A DNA stretch of 64,000 nucleotides from Talinum fruticosum (lineage: Eukaryota > Streptophyta > Magnoliopsida > Caryophyllales > Talinaceae): NCBI GenBank assembly GCA_021018815.1, contig JAITYX010000042.1:1255001-1319000 (forward strand), read 5' to 3'. Position 1 is the stretch's first letter; the number at the start of each line of letters is the position of its first letter. The position numbers and the translations under genes were made by a program. Below are positions 12,465 through 24,455 of the stretch, piece by piece. The notes under the pieces are model-generated. The model was given only the letters and a program-made list of their open reading frames with translations, searched no databases and was not told where the DNA came from.

Positions 12465-14780
12465 TTATACGAGGCATTAGCGAGGGAAAGAAAATAAATG
12501 AAGTTTGCTTTGCTCTTTTCTTAATTGAATTATGTTTTTATCCTTCTAACCCTTGATTTGCTGCCTTAAAAGTTGCTGAATCTCAGTAACCAGTACAAAG
12601 TAGACTAAACATCACTTGCTCTGTTCTCCTTTTGCTTCATTTCAGCAACCCCTCCCCCAAAGAACACAGAATGGTTGGAGAATTAGGGAAATTGTAATTG
12701 TACAATCCGCCCACCCAACCAACGATTGAGATTTCAAGCTGTTAAACAATTACGGCTAAAAATTATCAGCTACTGCAGAGGTGAATTGTAAGATTGCAAT
12801 CTCCCCTTCAGTTTTAGAGGACCTTGATCTCCGGGTTCTCTGTTTATGTATGTGTGTGTGTGTATGCAAGCTGGGGAAATTGTGCAATTTTAGTCAAATA
12901 CTGGTCCAAAGCAAGAGGAGTGGAAGGGGAGACTGATAGAATCTCAGAAAAGGCACGAGATGACATATTTCGGTGCTAAAACAGGTTAAAACTTCATAAC
13001 AGAACCTGACAGACAGAAGACATGCATTATTGTGCTCTACTTAAACTAATTAATTAAGTCCCAATCTAATAATCTTATCGCTGGCCGTTATTCTTTGTTC
13101 ATTTTCTCACTTTTGTTTTTGGGGATTTTGCTACTGCTTTTTATTTAATTTTATTAGTCAGAGTGAGACTCGCTCGTCTTGTCTACTGTGCTCAGATTGA
13201 TTGTCACATTCTGATTCTCTTCTCTGGTGGGATGCTTCCCATTTGGCTTTTTGACCTTGTAACCACCTTATCTTCTTTGCTCCTTTTGTCAACAGTAACA
13301 ACAATAGATAATATATATCTCATTTGAGCTTATATTGCGGGTATTCATATGTAGGCAGTACAATCCTTGTAGCCTTACGTCGAAAAATATAGACAATCTA
13401 TCTATCTCGATTTAAGAAAATTAATTACTGTAGTTATTTTTATTTTTTTGAGTATGTAGAATCTAAGTTTAGCTTATGTTATAATCTTCTTGGTCATTGA
13501 TCTCTTTGCCTTTTTGGGTGGGGAGGAATTTATTTTATTTTATGTTTTTTTTTTGGGGGGGAGGGAAGGAGGGTTTACGCTTGTATTGCCGTTTGTTTAA
13601 TCATTGCTTGCCCTTAGTACACCCCCTTTCAATCTCCAAAACAACATAGGCAAAGATGGCTTTTTTCTAACTTCTCATATCGTTTTATTAGTGAAGTTAA
13701 AGCTTGAGAGACAAAGGTGATAATAAGAGTATCGAAATTCATGTCTATGGACTTTTTTTGGGGTGAGATTTTTCTGATACCATGAAAATTTCAGCGATAT
13801 GAAATGAAATAAAATGAAAATTTTCTGAAGGGTATGATGAGTGGAAAAAGATCCCAAGGGAAAAAACGAGCCCCAAATGATTAATTCTACTACCTACTAT
13901 CTTGATTGGTTAACACATGAGTGAAATAAAAATAGAGATAATGATGTTGGGTCCAGAAATTAAGCAACCAAAGACATAATATCACATGCCCGGTTCACTT
14001 GTGGGGCAAAACTTGATGGCCACATGGGACTTAGTGCATGTATCCAAGTCTTCACATGTGAGTCCAACTTTGAGAGAACTCAACTCTACCTAATTTATAC
14101 AAAAATGATTGATTTAGAAAGAAACAAGGAAGAGGGCAAGCAAAAGGAAGGAAGTGGAAGACTCTCCCGAGCTTTTATACATGCCAGTCTCTAACCTATT
14201 TTACTAGGCAGATCTAAAAATTGGTTATTCCACATATTAAAAAAAGGAAGTTTTTGGAATTCAAACAAAATAGATAAAAGATTACGGTATAATTTTACCG
14301 CCCTTAAACTTAAACCCCTACATTTTGAATGTGCAGCTTCCCCTTCACTCACGTAACGCTAGTACTGTCTCTACCTACCAAATCCCTAATTAGTCCTGTC
14401 CTCTCCTCTCCTCTCCTGTAGTCCTATTATTGTTGCCTACATTATTAGTATCTCAATCTCTCTCTTCTTCTCACTCCCCCAACTTGGTCAAATACCCTTG
14501 TCTACCAGATCGAGTCTATTGGCTTACCTTCCATTTCTCCATCACCCTTTTTCTCTCCCCACACCACATTTATATATTCTGCCCTTTTTCTTTCCATTTC
14601 TTAATAATTCCTACCAAACTCTCTCTCTCTCTCTCTCTCTCCCCATTACTGCCTCTTATCTCTTTCAAAGTAGAGACAAAAAGCTCCCAACTGACCCATC
14701 TCTGATCTTTTCCCTCCCTCCCTTTCTCTCGCTCTAACCAAAATACACACAAAAACAGAAGCCCAGAAAGGCATTAATCC
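12465..14780. other. Intergenic region between the O-fucosyltransferase and MYB genes
   Basis: This 2.3 kb holds the 3' untranslated region of the upstream gene (AT-rich, probably to about 13300) and the promoter and leader of the MYB gene. I see no gene, RNA or transposon boundary. A G-run (TTTTTTTTGGGGGGGAGGG) lies near 13545-13570. Only the last 200 bases show promoter-like composition. Confidence 0.6.
14570..14641 (+). promoter_or_regulatory. TATA-like box and CT-repeat leader of the MYB gene
   Basis: TTATATATTC at 14570-14579 lies about 200 bases before the MYB start codon. A (CT)n tract at 14620-14641 follows. TATA boxes and pyrimidine patches in 5' leaders are common in plant promoters. 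The transcription start is inferred to lie between them and is not shown by the sequence. Confidence 0.4.
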
Positions 14781-15806
14781 ATGGGACGATCCCCATGTTG
14801 TGAGAAAGCTCACACCAACAAAGGTGCATGGACCAAAGAAGAGGACCAGCGCCTCATTGATTACATCCGTGTCCACGGTGAAGGCTGCTGGCACTCTCTC
14901 CCCAAAGCCGCCGGTACATGTCTATATCTATACTTCTCCTTTTCCCTCTCCTAATTCCCTTTCTCTTTCTTCTCTTGGGCATTTCGTCGAACACCTTGAT
15001 GATACGATATCCTTAATTGCAGGCTTGCTTAGGTGCGGCAAGAGCTGCCGGCTCCGGTGGATAAACTACCTTCGCCCCGATCTCAAACGCGGGAATTTCA
15101 CCGAAGAAGAAGATGAACTCATTATCAAACTCCACAGCTTGCTTGGGAACAAGTAAGTGATTAGCTTCTCGATCCCCATCATTTCCCACTTGAAAATCAA
15201 ACTTCAAAACCCTAAATAATTTGGTTTTGTTCTGTTCTTGGAAAAAAATTCAAGGTGGTCTTTGATTGCTGGGAGATTACCAGGGAGGACAGATAATGAA
15301 ATTAAGAACTACTGGAACACCCACATCAAGCGTAAACTCATCAGCCGCGGCATCGACCCACAAACCCACCGCCCCTTAAACTCCCCTCCGCCGCCAGCGC
15401 CACCGCCGGAAAACCCTCCCCGCCGAAATTGGAGTTCAAACCCGCAAACGACCCTCCTCTAATTCCCCAATTCGGATTGATTTCCCAAACAATAGACTTC
15501 AAACCCAACTGCCCAGACGCCAACAATCTAACAAAAATCATCAAAACCGATTCGACTTGCACCAGCGACACCAGCGACGACGGCGACCATCAAACGGGCC
15601 GGGCGACCCACCAAGAAATCGATCTGGAGCTCTCCATTGGGCTCTCCCCTTTCCGGGCCGGGTCGAACTTCACATTTAGCATTGCAGAGTCCAAAGAGGC
15701 GGTCTTTAAGCCCGTCGTAGTAAGCTCGTCGCCGGAAAACATGGCGGCTCCGGCGACCCAAGGACAAAGTGGATTCTTCAGATACATTAGGCCGTTAGGT
15801 TCCTAG
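14781..15806 (+). CDS. MYB8-like: R2R3-MYB transcription factor, subgroup 4, MYB6/MYB8-like, with frameshift in exon 3
   Basis: This is a nuclear DNA-binding regulator; subgroup 4 MYBs mostly repress phenylpropanoid genes. Exons are 14781-14913, 15023-15152 and 15255-15806; first exons of 133 and 130 bp are the classic sizes for this subgroup. The protein starts [17 protein letters not shown]. The R2 and R3 repeats (residues about 14-115) are complete, with the tryptophan pattern and [16 protein letters not shown] intact, followed by RGIDPQTHR as in MYB6/MYB8. That frame stops at 15462. A second frame, open to 15806, carries an EAR-type repression motif (DLELSIGL, about 15617-15645). One missing base between about 15375 and 15425 would join them into a 271-residue protein. 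As written, the gene encodes a DNA-binding domain without its repression tail. Orthology to MYB8 rests on sequence plus gene order. Confidence 0.9.
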
Positions 15807-17282
15807 CTAGAGAGAGAAAGTTGGGTTTTTTTTTTTTTGGTTTTACTTTTTTGCTTTTGGTATAAATGCTTTCACCACCTTCCCACCAAATTGTATTAAA
15901 CTGGGCGGGCCCTTGCGTTTAATTTCTTCTTCTTCTTCCCACCATCATATCATATCCTATGACAAATGGAAAATGACGATAATCTTCTGTGCAGTGCAGA
16001 GCGAGAATTTTTGGCCTTTTTCCCATTTCTATCTTATCCACAAATGACAAATGTAATCATAATCCTAGTTTTTCAGGTAAAATCCCCTTCATCTCCATAA
16101 TCGCTAATTTTCTCCAAATTATTCATTAATTAAACTCTAATTAACTCATCAACTTGCGTATTAATCAGGGTCGATCAGTTCATAAAATATTATGCACACT
16201 AACATTTTCAGATTTAGATACATTAAAAATAATTACATTTATCATATCATACCAAGGCTTTTATATATCTCTCTGTTTATCTAGACAACTTTAGACGGTA
16301 AAAAATTAGCATGCTTTTATTAAGTTACTGTTTCCTTTTTCACGGTGGTCTGTTCGAAATTATATAAAAACATGATCTATTTTTGTTTTTCTATTCGTTT
16401 CTGTTTTGAGCTAAAAAGACTAATTGTTATAAATGTTGATATAAATATCATTTTAATAAGGTTATTAGCAATTATTTATTCTTTTGTTTTTTTTTTTTTT
16501 TGAAAAAGGAGAAAGAATTGGCGTTAAAGAAGCCGAAAAGGGAAGATATAAGATGGAAGTGTGAAGGCTTTTTGGGCTAATCTTATCTCTTTGATGACAT
16601 ACATAGCATACCTGTTTCGATGTTGAAAGCTCCTTTTGACTAATTCTGATTCTTCATCTTCTTTAAAGTCCATAAGCTGAACTTAGCCACAGTTGCATAC
16701 AAATTGCTGATAAATCAGAAACAGAGTCCAAATCCTGGTAAGAAAGAGTACAGTGTGTGAACAAATTCAGCGATTTGTTGTAGAAGCCAATGATCATTGA
16801 TGGCTTCATTTTTGGCAGTAGCTGGTTGTTGGTACTCGCGCTTTCAGACTCACTGTCAGTCACTATATAAACCGTTACTCTTCTTCATTCCCAGTCAAGT
16901 TTTCGGGTTGGGTTAATTTCACGCCGAGGGTTATCTTCACTGCTGTGAGATGGTCCGGTTTCAGGTCCATTTCAGCTAGCTTTTATCGGGTTTGGATTGA
17001 TGTGAAATTAGTAGAGTTTCGGATTTTCATCTCTATTTTGTATAACTCTACTAAAGTATCGATTTTTGAGTAAGATTGTCCCATATAAAGTTGAGTTTCG
17101 GGTTTGGGTTGATACGGAATTAGTCGATTTTTGGATTTTAATCTCCATTGCTGTACAACTCTACTAAAGCATCGATTTTTGAGTGAGATTGTCCGGCATA
17201 GACAACACAGAGTTTGATCACTAACGACGAATTATCGTTGAAAATACAAACAAACACGTGATGAGATTAGAGTGGTTGAGAC
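15807..17282. other. Intergenic region downstream of the MYB gene
   Basis: AT-rich DNA with no reading frame that resembles a protein. It contains long T and A runs (for example near 16490) and a two-copy tandem repeat at 16987-17200. A roughly 112-bp unit is present twice, recognisable by CGGGTTTGG(A/G)TTGAT and by TCGATTTTTGAGT(A/G)AGATTGTCC. I see no gene in it. Confidence 0.6.
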
Positions 17283-18330
17283 TTTTTTTTTTTTTTTTTT
17301 TGGAAAATGGGTAAAGATGAATAACATGGCAGACCGCTAGGTAGCCCTTCTCACAAGGGTTCTACCTAGGGTATCATTAGCCAAAATCGGAGAGAGAGAA
17401 TGGGATGGACAAGTATCCCCAAGAGGACGGCACCGAAATTTTGTGCTCTCGTTGTGCAAGTCGATCTGCCGCACAATTAGCTTCTCTAAACACATGATTA
17501 AAGGAGAAATTCCTAAAATAAGACATCAATCGAATGATGTCTTTGATTATAAAATCAATCCGCCACGGTGGTTTGATAGTGCCTTGGAGAGCCTCAATGA
17601 TGATCTTGTTGTCACCCTCAACTTGAAGAGAACTAATATTTGCTTTGATCGCTCGTTGGAGACCATATCCGAGTGCACTAGCTTCAAGCAATCGGAATAG
17701 ATGTGACACCTAGTTGGGCCGCTCCCTCCTTTATAAGATTACCTTGGTCATTTCGTAATATGAAACCCATAGTTGCACGTTTGTTTTTAAGAGATCCATC
17801 AAAGTTAAGTTTGATCCACCCGACAGGGGCTTGTTCCATTTAACCAAGTGTATTTTCTTTGGTCCTGTTCTCGCTCGTCTTGATGTCGTAGTCCAAAGGT
17901 GATAGTTTAATTCTTGATTTCCATTCGGCGAAAGCTCTTTTTGCCCTAATTAACGTTCCGAGATGGTTGAAATCTTCGTCTTGAAAAGTGACAGACATTT
18001 CTTTCCTTCCAAATACTCCATAGAAGAAATAGAAACCGTTGAAAATGCTCGGATGAAGGGATGAGCAGGTTGCATGGATGAATCTACCGCTAGATATGGG
18101 TGGTATGAAATTGGTTGGTGTGTAACCATTGGTGGTTAGAAGCCGATGCCCACACTAGTTGTGTTCTTGGGCAACGGAAAAGGAGGTGGTCTTCGCTTCT
18201 TCCCGTAAATTACAGGACTTGCAAGTGGGGTCGATTTGTAACCCTCGTCTAACTAAGTTCTTTTTAAGAGGAATTCCTTTATGCATTAATTGCCAAATAA
18301 AAATTTTAATGAGCATAACACAATATACTG
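17283..18330 (-). pseudogene. Degenerate LINE (non-LTR retrotransposon) 3' remnant: zinc-binding RT C-terminus plus RNase H
   Basis: Read on the minus strand, about 18310-18110 gives a zf-RVT-type segment: FIWQLMHKGIPLKKNL, then CKSC, then a second frame with EDHLLFRCP. About 17830-17377 gives a plant RNase H-like domain: WIKLNFDGSL, MGFILRNDQGNLIKEGAAQLG, then after a frameshift EASALGYG, VEGDNKIIIEAL, FNHVFREANCAADRLA. At least two frameshifts break it, so it is dead. The run of about 20 T at 17283-17302 on the plus strand would be its poly(A) tail, which fits a 5'-truncated LINE insertion. A target-site duplication was not found. Confidence 0.8.
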
Positions 18331-20455
18331 GATTTGAAAGAAAAAAAAGGGCAGAAAATAAAATAAAAAGGGACCTAATACACAATAATGCTGGGGAAGT
18401 AGAATTAAATAGTAATTAGACGTTCTAATTGCAGATCTGATTGGTTTTTGGGGAGTCATTAGATTCCTAATCACAGGGTCGCTGCCCCACATTATATGTT
18501 TAAGCACATCAATCAATTTATTTTCTAATTCATTGTTGTCGCGTTAGATGTAGATTAACGCATACTTACTTGAATAATTTTAATTAAACCCCTCTTGTCT
18601 TTGATTAATTACATTTGGGACATATTCAAAGCATTAAAAATATATATTGTTAATTCTGCGACTTTAAATTCTCATAACTATGCACTGAAAGATAGGAAAA
18701 AAAAAACAATTATTCTGAATATATATATTGAAAAAAACACTTTGTGTATATTATTATCGTTCATCAAGTTTGCACCAAAAATAAAGATCGTTCAATAATA
18801 TTATATCGGATTATGTTATTCGAGTATTTGAGTGAGGGCGAATTAAACAACATATACAAGTCTCATAGTTTTCCGACAAACTTATCAAACAAAAATGCAT
18901 TGGTTATTCGACAATTGATTGCTCAAAACTTATACCGTGATCTCGGGTTCATTGGACTCGGGACACATATAGCTTAATAGGGATGGGGGAAACTAGAGGG
19001 AATTTTGGGGGTTAAAAATTTAATTTTTGTTATCTTTTGATTATCCCGAGTCCATAAATCTAGGATCATCTAATAATTTTTATTGATTTGTTTTAGGAAG
19101 TTAGTGTTATTCCCCCCAAAAAAAAAAAAAGAAAAACGAGGATGAAGAAAAGAGCAAAAGGCCCAAAATCAATGATATTGACTGCCCAACTTTGTTGAGT
19201 ATTTTTATTGGGCTACAGTCTTATACTCGTTTAAAAGCAAGACTTACATTTCCCAAAACATGTCCATTACCATACAATTTTAATGACTCCTTCCTGCATT
19301 CCGAGCTTGTGTGAGTATATACTCCTATTTATTAATTATAAGTAAAATTATAATTATAATTTTTTGATTTGATTAAAGATGTAATATCTTTTTAACTACG
19401 AGTATTTAAGGGAAAAAAATCCTCCTAACAAGTGCGATTATAAGAATCCGAACTTTGTGTTCCCTTCTTTACCAAGTATACGATGTTAACAACTCAAACT
19501 AACACTTTATTGATAATTAATAAAACTTTGATCAATCTAAAACATTTTATCAGGAGCTTTATTAAATGTCATAAATTAAATTATAGAAGACAATTTCATA
19601 TAATATAATTTGCATTAAATGATATCACGAGCGTCACGTGAGTAACACTAGAAGTAAAAGCATATGTACCAAATTACCATTTTATGGGCAGAAGGGGGCA
19701 TAAAGGGATGGCCCAACTCATAATTCCAACCTCAAAAGTGTCCATAAGAAAACCAATTTATTTTCTGGGCTGGGCTTTACAGCGCATTACCAAATAAACT
19801 ATAGAAAAAACTTCTACTCCATTATATATTTCATTAATCGGATTTCAAATTGGTTATATTTGAGTCAATAAAATTTTAATTTAGGTTGCAAATTATTCAA
19901 TTTGAATTTTAGATTAAAAATAATAATTTTTTTCTATTTTTATTATTCAAATCTAATTTTAACTTAAATTTAAATTTATGAAATTTAACTGACTCCAAAT
20001 AAATCAAATATAAAATAAAATATTTCATCTAAATTTTAAATATCAAATTATTTATATGAGTCGATTTAATCTGAGCCCGAACTTTTACCGGGAGATATTT
20101 CACTGATCCTTTCTCCCGATTGAGTGACCGTACCTTCTGGAAACTCTCGCCCGACAAACACACTAATCGGAGTAGAAACAAACAAAGAAACGAATTGGAA
20201 TGGAGGTGGGACCATCGCCATATTTTTTTCACTCAATTAAAAACTCCTACTAAAACCCTAATTTCCGCCGTTTCTTTATTCTTCTTCTTCTTTTCTATAT
20301 GTCTCTCTCTCTCTCTCTGCCTCCCTAAAACCCCTTTCTTCTTTGTTTAATCTTTATCCCCCACCCGACCTTTCCGCTTCCCGCCTTCATCTTTTTCTCT
20401 CTGTGTAATTGGACCTTAATCTGGGTGTTGGGTTGCCATCACTGTTGTTCCTGAA
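18331..20455. other. AT-rich intergenic region, promoter of the deoxynucleoside kinase gene at its right end
   Basis: There is no recognisable gene in about 2.1 kb. Composition is strongly AT-rich up to about 20050. The last 250 bases become pyrimidine-rich, with CT repeats at about 20300-20318, which is typical of a plant 5' leader. No transposon ends were identified. Confidence 0.55.
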
Positions 20456-23380
20456 ATGCTAATCAGCAATGCAGAAACTCTTGTCTCGATGCCCTCCTGG
20501 CCCTCCTCTCCTCCTCTGTTCTTCTCCCCTAGTTCCCTCTTTCTCTCTCTGTCTTATCCTATACCCAAACCCAAACCCCATTTTCTCTCTCTTTCTGAAT
20601 TGATGCCTTCCTCCGCCGCCTTCAACCTCCGCCCCTGCATTGGCTTCGTGCCCAACTCCGACGCCTCCTCCAAACCCTCCTTCTCTTGCCGGGTAAGCCC
20701 CACTACAGGTACCTGCGGAATTTGCCGGTGTTCGATTCAAGATGCTACGACCCCTCAGCGGCCCTGGACTGTTTTCAAGGAAATACGAAGTGGGTCTCGC
20801 TTTGCTTGGTTCCATACTGCCGCTGGGGACGGCGCTGTGTCGGTGGCGAAGAGCTTGGAGGAGGGTCAGGATGAGGACGAGGACGAGGACGGGGATGGGG
20901 ATGGGGATGGGGATGGGGATGGGGATGGGGATGAGAGAGAAAATGGGGTGAATGTGAGTAAGGAGGTGAAGCCCTCTGTGAGGTTGCAGAGAAGGGCAAG
21001 GAGTGGGGGTAGTAGTTTGGTCTCTGGGCTTCCGGGGAATCCTGATTTGCTGACAATTCCAGGGGTTGGGCCGAGAAATTTAAAGAAGTTGGTGCAGAAG
21101 GGCATTGGTGGTGTTGCTGAGCTCAAACAGCTTTACAGAGATAAGGTATAATCAAATGCTTTGCTTCTCTTTTGTGGATTGTGTATCAACCTTTCGAGTG
21201 TTTTAGATGGGTTGTTGGTTCCTTCATTTCTCCTGGAAGTATATGTTCTTTTCCATGTTGCTAATGTGGGTTATGCGCTTGCTTTATACGGTTTGCCTTA
21301 TACAGTTTGGGTATTGTGTATGATTGCTTCATGACTATGTGGGATTTTGGGTCAGTTTTGAAGGACAGTAAAAGAGAGAGTTAGGAGTTCATAACGGTAA
21401 GGAGGTTAAGAGTAATGGAGCGTTTGGAGGAGTATATAGAGAACACATGCTTAATTTGGATTCGGGTTGGGATATGCCATTCTCATCCCTGATAATTAGA
21501 AGTTGTTTCAAGGATTCTTTGTTTGTCGTGCTACATAAGTATTTCCTTTGAAAAGTAAACGAAGAAGCTCATCTTAGAAGAGACCTTGTTAGTTCAGAAT
21601 TGGCATAAGTTGATAAACCATTTTATTGCCTAAAGTTCTCTGAATGGAGACATTTCATCTTATTATATAGCTTTGTTGATCTGATTCTTTCCTATATTGC
21701 TTCGGACAAAGATTATCATATTTCCTCTATTTCTGATCAAATAGATGATATTGAATGGTGACATTGTTTTGACAGTTTTTTGGGAAGTCAACTCAGAAGA
21801 TGGTTGAATATCTGCAGAGTTCAGTGGGAATCATTCACAGAAACCATGCTGAGAGTATAACTACTTATATTAAAAAGAGTGTGGATGAGGAATCAGGGGA
21901 AGACAATTCAAGTCTAATGTCGCAAAAGAAAAGAATCACGCTGTGTGTGGAGGGTAATATCAGCGTTGGAAAAACAACGTTTCTGAAGAGAATTGCTAAC
22001 GAGACACTTGAGCTGCGTGATCTTGTGGAGATTGTTCCTGAACCTATTGATAAATGGCAAAATGTGGGACCTGATCATTTCAATATACTGGATGCTTTCT
22101 ATGCAGAGCCGGAGAGGTATGCCTACACCTTTCAGAATTACGTATTTGTTACAAGGGTCATGCAAGAAAGAGATTCATCGGGTGGAATTCAACCCCTGAG
22201 ATTGATGGAGAGAAGTGTCTTCAGTGACAGGATGGTTAGTATTTGTTGGCACCCAGATCTCAAACTTTTCAGTGATGATATACTCATGATTGCAATCTGT
22301 CTGAAATAAGATACGTTAATCTTGGACGACACTATCTTTAAACTGAAAGCCATTAAAAAAATGTCTTGAAGTCCTTTCAATGATGATGTCGACCAGCCTA
22401 TGTGCCTAAATAATTAGACTATGCTGGTAAAGTTCAAGTGGATGGATAAACTTTTCCATGGGTGCAGCCAGATGAATTAATTTAATCTTATTGTAGGTTT
22501 TTGTGCGAGCAGTTCATGAAGCAAAATGGATGAATGAGATGGAAATCAGCATATATGACTCTTGGTTTGATCCTGTTGTGTCATGTTTGCCTGGTCTCAT
22601 TCCTGATGGTTTTATCTACCTTAGAGCAAGCCCTGACACTTGCCATAAGCGCATGATGGTACGCAAGAGAGATGAGGAAGGTGGAGTGAGCTTAGATTAC
22701 CTCCGTGATTTGCATGAGAAGCACGAGAGCTGGCTTTTCCCCTCCCAAACTGGAAAACATGGTCTGTTGTCAATTACTAAGCTTCCCTCCAAGCAGACAG
22801 TTCTTTACACCCTGTTATTAGAGATCGTGTATTCTTCTTGGAGGGCCCTCAGATGCATTCCAGCCTGCAAAAGGTACCTATATGTGCTCTGAAAGACCCA
22901 AAAACGAAATCAAAAGAGAAAAAGAAAAGTTCATCATTGTTGATGTTTTCTTGATCTTTTCTCTATTTTTGCTTCATCTGTAGATCCCGACCTTGGTTCT
23001 TGACTGTGAACGTGACATTGACTTTAACAGAGATATTGATGCAAAGCGACAGTAAGACTTCGTCCCTGGTGACTTTTTTGCATGGATTAGTTTACTTGTG
23101 TCGTGGATTACTGCCATGATATAAATCTCTTTCCACTCTTTAACATACAATTTACACCTTGTGAAGCTATGCACATCAAGTTGCTGAGTTTTTCGAGTTT
23201 GTGAAGAGGGAGAAAGAAGTTCCGTCTCAAGCCGGTGAAGAAGCTTGCAAGGTCAACCACCCACATGTTCTCCTACCCCAGCAAGGTGGCGGATTATGCT
23301 TTCCAGATGGGTCACCCTTCTCTGAGTCTGCTTTGCGGTCCATGGATTTCTCACAAACCCTGTCATTCCTTTCGGGTTAA
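20456..23380 (+). CDS. DNK: Deoxynucleoside kinase with N-terminal helix-hairpin-helix region, probably organelle-targeted
   Basis: The enzyme phosphorylates deoxynucleosides in the salvage pathway for dNTPs (plant homologue At1g72040). Exons are 20456-21145, 21776-22234, 22497-22873, 22984-23051 and 23167-23380, giving about 602 residues. The first roughly 60 residues are rich in Ser and Pro, like a plastid or mitochondrial transit peptide; other possible starts are 20489 and 20603. An acidic DG repeat (20894-20932) and a helix-hairpin-helix-like stretch (LLTIPGVGPRNLKKLVQKGI) follow. The kinase domain has a P-loop (EGNISVGKTTF, residue about 287), the ERSVFSDR motif and an Arg-rich lid (KRMMVRKRDEEGG). 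Exon 3 shifts frame after KLP near 22787; one extra C in the CCC run at 22785-22787 restores DSSLHPVIRDRVFFLEG and the usual C-terminal kinase region. The family is clear; substrate preference cannot be read. Confidence 0.9.
20894..20932 (+). repeat. GATGGG hexanucleotide repeat coding for Asp-Gly dipeptides
   Basis: About six copies of GATGGG encode an acidic Asp-Gly run in the linker between the transit region and the helix-hairpin-helix region of the kinase. It is in frame, so length changes would not break the gene. Confidence 0.9.
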
Positions 23381-24455
23381 TGTGTAGTCAGTTAGTTACC
23401 TGTGTTACTGATCCTAGAAATGTGTTTGAGCCGTGCCCTATTGTGTAGGCTCTAGTTGAGTTGATTATGCTCTGTCTAGATTTTCAAAGATGGATCTAAC
23501 TGTGCACCGTGTTTTTGGGGGAGATGTAGATAGGGGTTTGTTGGCATGGATGCTCAGATCAGATGTTTCTTAATGTTTAGTTTGGATCTGTAGCTTAACT
23601 TAAGGCGTTTTTGCCATTTTCTTAGAGCATTGTTGATAGTAGTTTGGTTATGAAGACTGCGGTTCTGGATCTTTTATCAGGTCTCAACTTGAATGTCTCT
23701 GGTTTTAGGTCCGTGGACTACTATGAAGAAAAGCAGGATTACTAGCCTTGTAAATGTAGTGAAAGCATATAATTCAAACTGCTCCCGGTCTCCACTACTG
23801 ACTTTTGATAAGTCAACATGTATTTGTGTGGACTCCTGTCATACTCACATCATTTTCAGGGGTGAGGGGAGCTTCTGGCTTGAAATGATACTCTAGAACT
23901 AAGAACTTTATTTATATTTTGAACTAAATTGATTAACTTTCTATAAAAATGATTGGATGAAATCCAATCATTGATGCTAGATCAACTGTTTGATTGATTG
24001 TTCCAATCATTGATGCTAGATCAACTGTTTGATTGATTAACTAAGTTTAATTTGCTACAAAAAAAATCTTACTTTCAAGAGTGAAAACTTTATACATCTT
24101 CGACATGTATAAGGTGTTCTGGGGAGTTGCTACAACTCAATAAGCAGTCACAACAAGATGCCAGCCTTTCCTTTTCTGATTGTACAGATGAAAAATGACT
24201 TGTCTCTCACAAAATAATACTTATTTGCAACATAATTACATAGGAAGTAGAAGTAGACATCCATTGACTGCCCTTCAAAAATAAGCTATGCATGTTGGGC
24301 ACAGCGGTGTGATGCATATCCTAACATCAACAAATGATCTCTGACTGAGCACGGTCAATTCTATGTCCATGGCTCTTCAATCCTTCGCTTGAGTGATCAC
24401 AGACAAGCTTATGAAGATAGGGCATAGCAGATGTGGGGTTCGGTCCATTCTCAGC
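23381..24455. other. Convergent intergenic spacer between the kinase and FANCM genes, with a 39-bp tandem duplication
   Basis: The two stop codons face each other about 1.08 kb apart, so this spacer holds both 3' untranslated regions. At 23964-24040 a 39-bp unit (CCAATCATTGATGCTAGATC at its start) is present twice with almost no difference, implying recent duplication. No gene is seen. Confidence 0.65.
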
